Shown here piece after piece: positions 17,677-25,560 of a DNA stretch of 64,000 nucleotides (position 1 is its first letter; every line of letters starts with the position of its first letter). The notes under the pieces were generated by a model that was not told the DNA's origin, searched no databases, and saw only the letters and a list, made by a program, of their open reading frames with translations. The translations under genes were made by a program, and so were the position numbers. Source of the DNA: Caproicibacterium lactatifermentans (GTDB taxonomy: Bacteria > Bacillota > Clostridia > Oscillospirales > Acutalibacteraceae); assembly GCF_013315815.1 (NCBI RefSeq), contig NZ_CP046051.1:1673501-1737500 (forward strand), given 5' to 3'.

Positions 17677-17694
17677 GATTTTTGCTTGTGTTTT

Positions 17695-18849
17695 TTACCG
17701 AATAACGCGTACACGGATAACTTCTTCGGAAGCGTTCAGCTGTTCCGCCACTTCCGGCTTAATCTCACCGGTGACGTCCAAAATAGTATAGGCGTAATCT
17801 TTGCGGGACTTCGACTGCATATTCTCAATGTTAATGCCCATGTCCGCCAGCTTTCCGGAAAAGCGGCTGATGGTATTGGGAATATTGCGGTGCAGAATGC
17901 AGATACGCTCGCCGTCGCGTGCCATGGAAACTGCCGGCATATTGACGCTGTGGCGAATGTTGCCGTTTTCCAGGTATTCTTTCAGCTCATCTGCTGCCAT
18001 ACGGGCACAGTTTTCTTCGCTTTCCGGAGTGGAAGCACCCAAATGCGGCAGTGCAATAATATTCGGATTGCTAATCATTTCCGGTGCCGGGAAGTCCGTT
18101 GCATAGGCCGCTACCTTGCCATTTTCCACGGCCTGCAGCATGGCCTTGGTATCCACCAGACCGCCGCGCGCAAAGTTCAGCACGCGTACGCCCTTTTTCA
18201 TTTTAGAAAGGGCGTCTTCACCAATCATGCCCTTGGTGTCCGGCGTCTGCGGAACATGAATGGTAATATAATCGCAGTCCTGCCAAATCGTGTCCAGCGT
18301 ACGGGCATGGTGAACCGAGCGGGACAGTCCCCAAGCGGAATCTACCGACAGGAACGGGTCATAGCCATACACTTCCATGCCCAAGCTTTTGGCTGCGTTG
18401 GCAACCAGTACGCCGATGGCACCCAGACCGATAACACCTAGCTTTTTGCCGCTGATTTCCGGTCCGGCAAACTGACTCTTTCCCTTTTCAATCTGTTTGG
18501 GAATATCGCTGCCAGTCAATGTTTTGCACCATTCAATGCCGGGAACAATTTTGCGGGAAGTGAGAAACAAGCCGCACAGCACCAGCTCTTTTACAGCATT
18601 GGCGTTGGCACCGGGTGTGTTGAAAACGACAATACCCTGTTTACTGCATTTATCCAGTGGAATATTGTTGACGCCGGCACCGGCACGGGCAATCGCCAAA
18701 ATTTTATCAGAGAACGTCATATCCAGCATAGAAGCGGAACGCACCATAATGGCGTCCGGGTCCTGTACATCCTGACCGGCTTCATATTCTTTGCCAAAGC
18801 GGGCCGTGCCCGCTGGGGAAATCTTATTCAGGTACTGAATTTTATACAT
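17695..18849 (-). CDS. serA: D-3-phosphoglycerate dehydrogenase
   Basis: A 384-residue NAD-dependent dehydrogenase, first step of serine synthesis. The Rossmann motif LGVIGLGAIG lies near residue 145, NFARGGLVD near 230, the catalytic LPHLGASTPES near 270, and an ACT-like C-terminal domain ends the protein (NIENMQSKS, ILDVTGEIKPE). The ATG at 18849 has AGGAGGC upstream. It follows serC by 19 bases. Confidence 0.93.
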   Translation of the reverse strand: MYKIQYLNKISPAGTARFGKEYEAGQDVQDPDAIMVRSASMLDMTFSDKILAIARAGAGVNNIPLDKCSKQGIVVFNTPGANANAVKELVLCGLFLTSRKIVPGIEWCKTLTGSDIPKQIEKGKSQFAGPEISGKKLGVIGLGAIGVLVANAAKSLGMEVYGYDPFLSVDSAWGLSRSVHHARTLDTIWQDCDYITIHVPQTPDTKGMIGEDALSKMKKGVRVLNFARGGLVDTKAMLQAVENGKVAAYATDFPAPEMISNPNIIALPHLGASTPESEENCARMAADELKEYLENGNIRHSVNMPAVSMARDGERICILHRNIPNTISRFSGKLADMGINIENMQSKSRKDYAYTILDVTGEIKPEVAEQLNASEEVIRVRVIR

Positions 18850-18868
18850 GCTAAGATCTGCCTCCTGT

Positions 18869-19954
18869 TCAGCGGTTTTCTTTCTCAAATTTCTCCATGA
18901 AACTGACCAGCTTCTCTACGCCCTCGTAAGGCATAGCGTTGTAAATAGAAGCACGCATACCACCGACGGTGCGGTGGCCTTTCAGGTTCACCATGCCTTC
19001 ATCCTCGGCTTTTTTGATAAACTTTTTGTTCAGTTCATCGCTGTCCGTGACAAACGGCACATTCATCAGGGAGCGGTCCTCCGGCACAACGGTGCCATGG
19101 AACAGCTTGCTGTTGTCCAGGAAACTATACAACAAGTCCGCCTTCTTGTGGTTTCGCTTTCCCATTTCTTCCAGACCACCAATTGTATTCTGAATCCATT
19201 CAAGTACCAGCATACAAATATAAATTGTCCAGCACGGCGGGGTGTTAAACATACTGCCGTGGTCTGTATGTGTTTTGTAGTTCATCATGGTTGGCGTCAT
19301 TTCCTGTGCATGGCCAATCAAATCGTCCCGCACCACAACGATTGTCAGACCGGCCGGAGCCAGGTTTTTCTGTGCACCGGCAAATACCAAACCGAACTTG
19401 CTGATATCCAGCGGCTCGCTGCAGATGCAGGAAGAAATATCCGCTACCAGCGGCACCTTTCCAGTCTGCGGCAGGTCATGATAAACCGTGCCGTAAATGG
19501 TGTTGTTCATGCAGATATAAAAATAATCCGCGTCCGGTGTAAAGGCAGCAGGGTCCAGCTTCGGGATATATGTAAATGTTTTATCCTTGCTGCTTGCCAC
19601 AACATGAGTCTGTCCATAGCGGGAAGCTTCTTTCCACGCTTTGGTGGCCCACTGGCCGGTCAGCACATAGTCCGATTTATGGGAACCATTCATCAAGTTA
19701 AACGGCACCATGGCAAACTGGCTGGAAGCGCCGCCCTGCAGGAACAGGACCTTGTAGTTATCTGGAATTTTCATAACGCTGCGCAGGAGGGACTCTGCAC
19801 GGTCGATGATGCCCTGGAACAGACTAGATCGATGTGACATTTCCATGACAGACTGGCCGCTGCCCTGGTAATCCAGAATTTCTTCACCAGCACGGCGAAG
19901 AACTTCTTCTGGCAGCATGGAAGGACCTGCAGAAAAGTTGTACACACGTTTCAT
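18869..19954 (-). CDS. serC: phosphoserine aminotransferase
   Basis: A 361-residue PLP class V aminotransferase. NFSAGPSMLPEEVL opens the protein, LFLQGGASSQFAMVP binds the cofactor, and GLVFAGAQKNLAPAG carries the PLP lysine. I chose the ATG at 19954 with GGAGG upstream; the long frame ahead of it crosses the promoter. It is first gene of a serC-serA operon; no serB is present in the window. Confidence 0.94.
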   Translation of the reverse strand: MKRVYNFSAGPSMLPEEVLRRAGEEILDYQGSGQSVMEMSHRSSLFQGIIDRAESLLRSVMKIPDNYKVLFLQGGASSQFAMVPFNLMNGSHKSDYVLTGQWATKAWKEASRYGQTHVVASSKDKTFTYIPKLDPAAFTPDADYFYICMNNTIYGTVYHDLPQTGKVPLVADISSCICSEPLDISKFGLVFAGAQKNLAPAGLTIVVVRDDLIGHAQEMTPTMMNYKTHTDHGSMFNTPPCWTIYICMLVLEWIQNTIGGLEEMGKRNHKKADLLYSFLDNSKLFHGTVVPEDRSLMNVPFVTDSDELNKKFIKKAEDEGMVNLKGHRTVGGMRASIYNAMPYEGVEKLVSFMEKFEKENR

Positions 19955-20023
19955 ACGACTAAACCTCCAATTTTTATAAGCAGCGGCGGCGCCTTTCGGC
20001 ACCGCACTTTCAAGATTGTTAAA

Positions 20024-20052
20024 ATTATATCGCTTTAAAATAATAAAGTCAA
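20024..20052 (-). promoter_or_regulatory. promoter of serC-serA
   Basis: Minus-strand TTGACT (20047-20052), 17 bases, TATAAT (20024-20029), about 70 bases before the ATG. Confidence 0.8.
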
Positions 20053-20382
20053 CAAAGAAAATGATAAAATATGCAATTTTGGCTTTCTTCCTGTGCAAAA
20101 AGCGCCGCTGAAGCATCTTTTTGTCTGTAAATTCCGCTTTTCAGTAAAATGGAGAAAAACCAGTTTGAGAAAGCAATTTTTTGAAAAAAACGAAGTCTGC
20201 CTCCCGTTTCACGCGTGTTTTGTCGGAGAACGGCCTGTAAAAAATAGGTTGTGCACAAAGAAGCGGACAAAAATTCCGCTGCATTTTTCTCAGCCGCTAT
20301 CCTTCAGTATATGCGGGTATACAGTCAGCTGAACCATGTATAGAAAGGAAGCCCCGGTTTCCCGGCTCTTTCAAATGCTTTT
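20053..20382. other. intergenic stretch without a gene
   Basis: No convincing coding frame. A small hairpin AGCGGA...TCCGCT is seen at 20261-20279. At 20342-20371 an imperfect AGCC(C)CGG/CCGGGCT stem with TTCCTTTCT on the minus strand could end the downstream 20383 gene. Confidence 0.4.
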
Positions 20383-20631
20383 TTATTTTGGCGCTGTCAT
20401 TTCGAGCGTATTTCCTTCGCTGTCCAAAAATTTCACAACCCAATTTTCACCGATTTGGGTAATCGGAAAAGTCACTTTCTTTCCGGCACATTTGCACCTA
20501 AGCGTGTCAAGGTTCGGTATGGAAAAACTGGGCAGGCAGCTGTTTCCATAGGTATGCGCTTCTCCCCTCTTTTGATACGCAAACAAGCCCTGCCGAAAGC
20601 CTTGCAGGTCAAACACGCTGTAAATCTCCAC
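20383..20631 (-). pseudogene. VOC (glyoxalase-like) C-terminal half, probably a remnant
   Basis: An 82-residue frame starting at GTG. The last 45 residues read like the second beta-alpha-beta-beta-beta unit of a VOC domain, ending in the characteristic WVVKFLDSEGNTLEM. The first half with its metal and dimer contacts is missing, and a TGA lies two codons before the GTG, so it looks truncated. No clear ribosome binding site. It could be a real short protein. Confidence 0.45.
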
Positions 20632-20676
20632 GGTTCATTTGTTTGACACACAGATAAAGCGAATTGATTTTACAGT

Positions 20677-21870
20677 TCATTTTGCAGAAAGGCTCTCTGG
20701 ACAGCGGGCAGCGCCGCTGTCACAGGCAGCCTGTGCTACTGCTTTTGCCACTGCCGGCACAACCCGCGGGTCAAAGGCTTTCGGCAAAATGCACTGCGCC
20801 GACAGTTCTTTTTCCGCCAAGATACCCGCCAGCGCATAGGAAGCCGCCGTCTGCATCTCATCGTTAATGTCATTTGCCCGCACATCCAGCGCACCGCGAA
20901 AAATGCCGGGGAATGCCAGCACATTGTTAATCTGGTTTGGAAAATCAGAGCGGCCGGTTCCTACCACAGCCGCACCGGCCTTCAATGCTTCTTCCGGCAT
21001 AATTTCCGGTACTGGATTGGCCATAGGAAACACAATGGGGTCCTTCGCCATGCTGTGAATCATTTCCGGCTTCAAAATGCCCGGTGCAGAAACACCGATA
21101 AAAACATCCGCGCCCTGCAAAGCGTCTGCCAAACTCCCCTGTTTATGTTCCTGATTGGTCAAATGGCCCATTTCCTCGTGGGCAGGATTCAGGCCCTCCA
21201 TTCCTTCGCACAAAATACCAAAGCGGTCGCATAAAATCAGGTTTTTTAGACCCAGACGCATCAGGTGCTTCGCAATAGCGATACCCGCACTGCCCGCGCC
21301 ATTGATGACACAGTGTACGTCCTGTATTTTGCGGCCGGTCACCTTCAAGGCGTTCATCAGTGCGGCACCGACAATAATCGCTGTGCCGTGCTGGTCATCG
21401 TGAAAAACCGGAATATCGCACATCTCTTTCAGCCGTTTTTCCACTGTAAAGCAGCGCGGTGCGGAAATGTCCTCCAGATTGATGCCGCCGAAGGAACCGG
21501 ACAGCAGATAAATCGTGCGCACCAGTTCATCTACATCTTTTGTTTTCAGGCAGATAGGGACCGCATCAATATCCGCGAATTCCTTAAAGAGCACGCATTT
21601 GCCTTCCATAACCGGCATACCGGCTTCCGGCCCAATGTCGCCCAGCCCCAGAATTGCCGTGCCGTCCGTGATAACTGCCACGGTGTTCCACCGGCGCGTC
21701 AGGGTGTAGCTTAAAGATGGGTCCTTCTGGATGGCAAGGCATGGCTGTGCAACGCCGGGGGTATAGGCCAGCGAAAGGTCATGGCTGTTTTTCACCGGCA
21801 CACGGGAGTGGACCTCCAGCTTTCCCGCCCATTTGCGGTGCATCTGCATGGCTTCTTCTTTAATGTCCAT
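20677..21870 (-). CDS. NAD(P)-dependent malic enzyme
   Basis: A 397-residue short-type malic enzyme converting malate to pyruvate and CO2. It has [12 protein letters not shown] near residue 33, the Lys/Asp region [31 protein letters not shown] near residue 155, the Rossmann motif [11 protein letters not shown], and [13 protein letters not shown]. The NAD versus NADP preference cannot be decided. ATG at 21870 has AGGAGGA upstream. Confidence 0.93.
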   Translation of the reverse strand: MDIKEEAMQMHRKWAGKLEVHSRVPVKNSHDLSLAYTPGVAQPCLAIQKDPSLSYTLTRRWNTVAVITDGTAILGLGDIGPEAGMPVMEGKCVLFKEFADIDAVPICLKTKDVDELVRTIYLLSGSFGGINLEDISAPRCFTVEKRLKEMCDIPVFHDDQHGTAIIVGAALMNALKVTGRKIQDVHCVINGAGSAGIAIAKHLMRLGLKNLILCDRFGILCEGMEGLNPAHEEMGHLTNQEHKQGSLADALQGADVFIGVSAPGILKPEMIHSMAKDPIVFPMANPVPEIMPEEALKAGAAVVGTGRSDFPNQINNVLAFPGIFRGALDVRANDINDEMQTAASYALAGILAEKELSAQCILPKAFDPRVVPAVAKAVAQAACDSGAARCPESLSAK

Positions 21871-21924
21871 TTTATCCTCCTGATAGTTTTAATTTTGACG
21901 CAAAAACAGGAATTGTCTACAAAT

Positions 21925-21954
21925 AATGTACCACACAGCTGGCTGTGTTTGCAA
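21925..21954 (-). promoter_or_regulatory. malic enzyme promoter with palindrome in the spacer
   Basis: Minus-strand TTGCAA (21949-21954), 18 bases, TACATT (21925-21930). The spacer holds the perfect inverted repeat ACACAGC-TG-GCTGTGT (21933-21948), a good operator position. A second imperfect repeat GCGAAC...GTTCGC lies at 21966-21988. Confidence 0.55.
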
Positions 21955-22079
21955 CCGCATCCAGCGAACAAACCTGTTTGGTTCGCAAAACCAATGAAAG
22001 CTATTTAAAAAAATTTTTTCTGCATATTCCAGCTGCCGCCGCCATAAAATAGTACCATTATCCCAGTGAAAAGCTACAC

Positions 22080-22138
22080 AAAAAGAGAGCGGCCCCGGCG
22101 GCCGCATGGCGGCCTAACCGGAACCGTTCTCTTTTCGT
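22080..22138 (-). terminator. terminator of the large minus-strand RNA
   Basis: On the minus strand AAAAGAGAACGG...CCGCTCTCTTTTTGTG: a long GC-rich hairpin with inner GGCCGCC/GGCGGCC pairing and a T run. Confidence 0.75.
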
Positions 22139-22999
22139 TCCCTAACTTTGCAGAGCCAACGCTCTTTCGGTATTTTTACATCTACTGCATTGGTTTCACC
22201 CGGATGTTCTGTGTCCTTCGAGTACTCCAGGTGTTTTCTACTGCTTTATTGGAGACATCTCATCTTCTTATGCCCCGCAGGGCTGCCTGCTGAATCAGGC
22301 TTTATGTTGAGGCTGCCAATTCCAGTTCACTCTGAAGTGCTCGACCTTTTTGTACCGCTCGTAACAAGTATCCTTCCTTTCCAAGAAGATAAGGCTCTCA
22401 TCCTGTCTTTGGGAATCAAATCCTTTCTACTGGTCTGGTCACTTTCGGTTACCTTACGGGCTTCCAAAACATCTAAACACTGTACATTGGACTACATTCC
22501 CTCCGCTTATACGGTGCTGACGCATTTTGGCTGTCGGCGGTTACTTTTCAGATGACAGGCATTTACCGGATACCTGCTCCCGATTTCATCCGTCCGTATC
22601 GCTTTGTGCAGTCCGCACCAGCTTTTTTGCCGTTGCCCTTCGCCCGCCTACTTTGCCGTTTGCCGGTTTTGCGGCTGTCCGACTTTCTGCTGCGGCGTTA
22701 AACTTTATCGGCTCGGCCGCTGCACCCTGCAGCTGGCCGGAGGCCCTTACAGGGGACTCCTTGTGTCAGTTTTCAGCAGCGCAGCCGCACACAGACTGCA
22801 CTGCAAAACTGCCGATCGGTTCTTCGTCCATGGGACTCGCTCCTTTCCTCACTGGCACTACTCACAGTACCCGCTTTTTATACTTTCACAAGGAACCGGC
22901 TGACATTTCCGTTTTTCCGCCTCCCGTACTGCAGGTACCTTTTTTGGTGCCCACCTGCGGTCGGCTGTTGTGGTTCTGTCTGCCTGTTTCCTTGTTTCT
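22080..22999 (-). ncRNA. candidate large structured non-coding RNA (about 0.9 kb)
   Basis: Between malic enzyme and the DUF1292 gene lies a 0.9 kb stretch with its own near-consensus promoter (TTGACA-17-TATACT) and its own terminator on the minus strand, but no minus-strand frame of even 60 codons. The transcript is rich in hairpins and GAAA-type purine runs: GCAGGT...ACCTGC (22930-22960 region), CAGTTTT paired with AAAACTG, GCTGCA-GGG-TGCAGC, GCCTG-ATTCAG-CAGGC, GGTAACCGAAAGTGACC, and a long-range TTCCTTGTG/CACAAGGAG pair. These suggest a large ornate RNA such as the OLE, GOLLD or ROOL classes, or a new one. I could not match a named class. Confidence 0.6.
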
Positions 23000-23005
23000 G
23001 TCTAT

Positions 23006-23034
23006 AGTATAGTGGATTATGTGTAGATTGTCAA
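23006..23034 (-). promoter_or_regulatory. promoter of the large RNA
   Basis: Minus-strand TTGACA (23029-23034), 17 bases, TATACT (23006-23011). Near consensus and not followed by any ORF. Confidence 0.8.
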
Positions 23035-23107
23035 TACTTATTTTATACATTTTGAAATTTTTCTATAGAAAATGCCATTTTTCGCTCTCCTGTCAAAAAA
23101 TTGCATC

Positions 23108-23136
23108 TTGACTTCTTTCCTAGCGCTGTGTACAAT
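23108..23136 (+). promoter_or_regulatory. promoter of the DUF1292 gene
   Basis: TTGACT (23108-23113), 17 bases, TACAAT (23131-23136), giving a leader of about 105 bases. Confidence 0.8.
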
Positions 23137-23250
23137 AGGACTTGTGAAAAGCACCGGCGTACGTCCTGCTTTTCCATGGTCCGTTTTTACAGCAGCATAA
23201 AGAAATCTGCCGGGTGCCATAGCCCCGGCTGTGTGGAGGCAACTTCTGTA

Positions 23251-23568
23251 ATGAGCAACGAATTTGGCCCCGACCTGTTCACACTGGTCGATGAAGAAGG
23301 ACACGAGCATGAATTCGAGGTCCTGGATGTCATTGACAACGACGACGGCACGTTTTATGCGCTGCTGCCTACCTTTGAAAATGCCCAGGACAAGGTAAAC
23401 GACGAGGGAACTTACTACATCTTTCAAAGTTACGACCATGACGGTGAGCAGGAGCTGGCCGAAGTGGAAGATGATGCTCTGCTCAACAGTCTGGCTGCAC
23501 AGTTTGAAGAACACTTTGCAGATTTATACCCCGATGACGGGGCAGCTTTTGAGGATGAAAAAGACTAA
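23251..23568 (+). CDS. DUF1292 domain-containing protein
   Basis: A 105-residue very acidic protein of the DUF1292 family (YrzB-like), widespread in Firmicutes and of unknown function. The core reads DLFTLVDEEGHEHEFEVLDV, then YALLPT and YYIFQ. It is often encoded near ruvX in other Firmicutes, but here it stands apart, ahead of a 6S-like RNA. GTGGAGG before the ATG at 23251 decides the start over the longer upstream frame. Confidence 0.88.
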   Translation: MSNEFGPDLFTLVDEEGHEHEFEVLDVIDNDDGTFYALLPTFENAQDKVNDEGTYYIFQSYDHDGEQELAEVEDDALLNSLAAQFEEHFADLYPDDGAAFEDEKD

Positions 23569-23581
23569 TATTATGGGACGC

Positions 23582-23768
23582 TTCCTGCCCGGTACGCGGA
23601 CCTGTGCATAGAATAACCCTACAATTTTAAATCGGGAGTTTTGTTCCGGCGGTGGAACGCAGACCTCCCGGCCCTCGGGCCGGAAGCTGGGAGTACGAAG
23701 CCGCCGGGCGGACACCCACCTGTCTTTCGTAGGCAGGTTATTTCTGCACTTTACGGCCGGGCGGGCCT
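23582..23768 (+). ncRNA. ssrS: 6S-like RNA (SsrS)
   Basis: About 187 bases with no ORF. The ends pair as CCTGCCCGG (23584-23592) with CCGGGCGGG (23757-23765), closing a long rod. The 3' half has the ACACCCACCTG...CAGGT hairpin typical of 6S RNA, the 5' half a run of strong hairpins (CCGGCCC-TC-GGGCCGG). Size and shape fit 6S RNA, which binds RNA polymerase holoenzyme in stationary phase. A terminator follows at 23781. Identification is by eye. Confidence 0.58.
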
Positions 23769-23780
23769 TTGAAAATGATA

Positions 23781-23826
23781 TGAGCCGTTGCAGCACAGTT
23801 TTCTGTGTCTGCAGCGGCTCTTTTTG
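23781..23826 (+). terminator. terminator after the 6S-like RNA
   Basis: GAGCCGTTGCAG...CTGCAGCGGCTC followed by TTTTT. Confidence 0.85.
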
Positions 23827-23832
23827 ATAGAC

Positions 23833-23881
23833 GGAAAAAAGAAAAGCATATCCGGCTCGCTTATCCCGGATATGCTTTTCT
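23833..23881 (-). terminator. terminator of the glycerol-phosphate oxidation operon
   Basis: Perfect 15-base stem GAAAAGCATATCCGG/CCGGATATGCTTTTC; on the minus strand it runs into TTTTTT. Confidence 0.85.
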
Positions 23882-23911
23882 TCTATCCTTTCTATCACAG
23901 AATTGAAGGTT

Positions 23912-24283
23912 TTATTCTACGTTCTTCGTGGCAATCATGTCAACACCCGTGCCAGCCACATTTACTTTAACCACATCACCAATTTTGACTGGTGCTGGAA
24001 CAGAAATGCCAACCAAGTCATGTACACAATTGAAAATTTTACTTTTGGGGACATCTGTGCGTGTTTTGCAGGAAACCGTCACGGCACCAGTTCTGCTGCC
24101 GGACACACGTACAGAACTGGTGACAATGCGTGTCGGATTGGTCACTTCTTTGCGGGCATACGCGTCACCGCGTGGGCAGGTATTTCCAGTGACAGAGGTC
24201 ACTTTGCCGCCCGCCATGGCAACAGTTATCTGGCAGCCAAGTGGGCAGCCAATACATGTAAGATGTTTTGTATCCATCTTCAT
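23912..24283 (-). CDS. DUF1667 domain-containing protein
   Basis: A 123-residue cysteine-bearing protein of the DUF1667 family. The N-terminus has CIGCPLGC and then NTCPRG, resembling a metal or Fe-S site; the C-terminus is a small beta domain (VPAPVKIGDVVKVNVAG). It is regularly encoded behind the GlpA/GlpB-like flavoproteins in Clostridia and may serve electron transfer there. Its ATG overlaps the upstream stop (TAATG). Confidence 0.85.
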   Translation of the reverse strand: MKMDTKHLTCIGCPLGCQITVAMAGGKVTSVTGNTCPRGDAYARKEVTNPTRIVTSSVRVSGSRTGAVTVSCKTRTDVPKSKIFNCVHDLVGISVPAPVKIGDVVKVNVAGTGVDMIATKNVE

Positions 24284-25548
24284 TATGCCTCCTCTACTTT
24301 GATGCTGATATCAGAAAGGTCCGGATGTGCGTCAAACATACTGCGTGTAAGAACGACTTCTTCCATCTCGCCAGGTGCCATGACAGGACGTTTGCGGTGA
24401 ATCACACGTTCGCCGTCAAGGTAGACATTGACAAAGTGATTCTTCATAACGCTGCCTACACGGAAGCGAACGGTTTCTTTATTACCCGCATATTTCGGGT
24501 CAATCGTGCATGGAACCGTGTAGCGGGGACCGCCCGCAACGTGGATCGGAATTTCTCTGCGTCCGCTTTCGTTTCCATCTGCAGCAACATACGCAGCCGC
24601 CGCACGGCCGGCGGCACCCGCTTCTTCGCTGACATAGTCGACAAGGTCATGTACATGCAGGACATTGCCAGCCGCAAATACGCCCGGAATGGAAGTTTCA
24701 AGGCTTTCATTGACTTTAGGCCCGTTGGTAATGCGGTTCAGTTCCACACCCATTCCCCTGGAAAGCTCATTTTCGGGAATTAGGCCACAGGAAAGAAGAA
24801 GGGTATCACAATCGTAGCGCTCTTCGGTTCCCGGAATCGGCCGTCTGTTTTCATCTACTGCTGCAATGGTCAGGCCTGTCAGTCTTTCCTTGCCCTCAAC
24901 GTCAATGACTGTATGGCTTAGTTTCAACGGAATATGGAAGTCATCCAGGCACTGCACAATATTGCGTTTCAGGCCGCCGGAGAACGGCATCAGCTCCGCC
25001 ACGACCAAGACCTTTGCCCCTTCCAGCGTCATACGGCGTGCCATAATCAGGCCAATATCTCCGGAGCCGAGAATAACGACACGGCGTCCCGGCATATAAC
25101 CTTCGATATTAACCAGCCGCTGTGCCGTACCGGCTGTGTAAATGCCCGCCGGACGAAATCCCGGAATATTCAGGGCACCGCGCGGACGTTCACGGCAGCC
25201 CATGGTCAGAATAACCGCTTTCGCCTTTATCTGAAAGAGGCCGTCGGTACGATTCATTGCCGTAACAACCTTATCTTTGGAAATATCCATAACCATGGTA
25301 TTCAGCTTGTACGGAATTTTTCTTTCTTTCACTTGGTCGATAAAGCGCTGTGCATATTCCGGTCCGGTCAATTCTTCTTTAAATGTATGAAGGCCAAAGC
25401 CGTTATGAATACACTGGTTAAGAATACCACCCAGACGGTTGTCCCTTTCCAGAATCAAAATGTTTTCCGCACCGGCATCGTGGGCAGACACGGCCGCCGC
25501 CAATCCGGCCGGACCGCCGCCAATAATGATAATATCATAATTTTCCAT
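24283..25548 (-). CDS. FAD/NAD(P)-dependent oxidoreductase, partner of glycerol-3-phosphate dehydrogenase
   Basis: A 421-residue pyridine nucleotide-disulfide reductase fold. It has two dinucleotide motifs, IIIIGGGPAGLAAA at the N-terminus and VVILGSGDIGLIMA near residue 155, and an FAD-closing motif near 290 (PGVFAAGNVLHVHDLVD). No redox CxxxxC disulfide is visible at the usual place. Position between the GlpA-like enzyme and DUF1667 indicates an electron-acceptor subunit that could link glycerol-3-phosphate oxidation to NAD. Confidence 0.85.
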   Translation of the reverse strand: MENYDIIIIGGGPAGLAAAVSAHDAGAENILILERDNRLGGILNQCIHNGFGLHTFKEELTGPEYAQRFIDQVKERKIPYKLNTMVMDISKDKVVTAMNRTDGLFQIKAKAVILTMGCRERPRGALNIPGFRPAGIYTAGTAQRLVNIEGYMPGRRVVILGSGDIGLIMARRMTLEGAKVLVVAELMPFSGGLKRNIVQCLDDFHIPLKLSHTVIDVEGKERLTGLTIAAVDENRRPIPGTEERYDCDTLLLSCGLIPENELSRGMGVELNRITNGPKVNESLETSIPGVFAAGNVLHVHDLVDYVSEEAGAAGRAAAAYVAADGNESGRREIPIHVAGGPRYTVPCTIDPKYAGNKETVRFRVGSVMKNHFVNVYLDGERVIHRKRPVMAPGEMEEVVLTRSMFDAHPDLSDISIKVEEA

Positions 25549-25560
25549 ATTCTTTTCCCC

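Noticed and set aside
17558..17694. PyrR-type attenuator ahead of pyrC
   Set aside because: The hairpin present is the serA terminator and no PyrR-binding consensus was found.
22148..23012. Two plus-strand frames of 135 and 161 codons over the 22-23 kb gap
   Set aside because: They overlap each other, lack ribosome binding sites and a plus-strand promoter, have Cys/Leu/Ser-rich compositions typical of antisense reading, and lie opposite the minus-strand RNA unit.
23524..23898. Minus-strand frame of 124 codons over the 6S-like RNA and terminators
   Set aside because: It runs through two strong terminators and structured RNA with no start signal.
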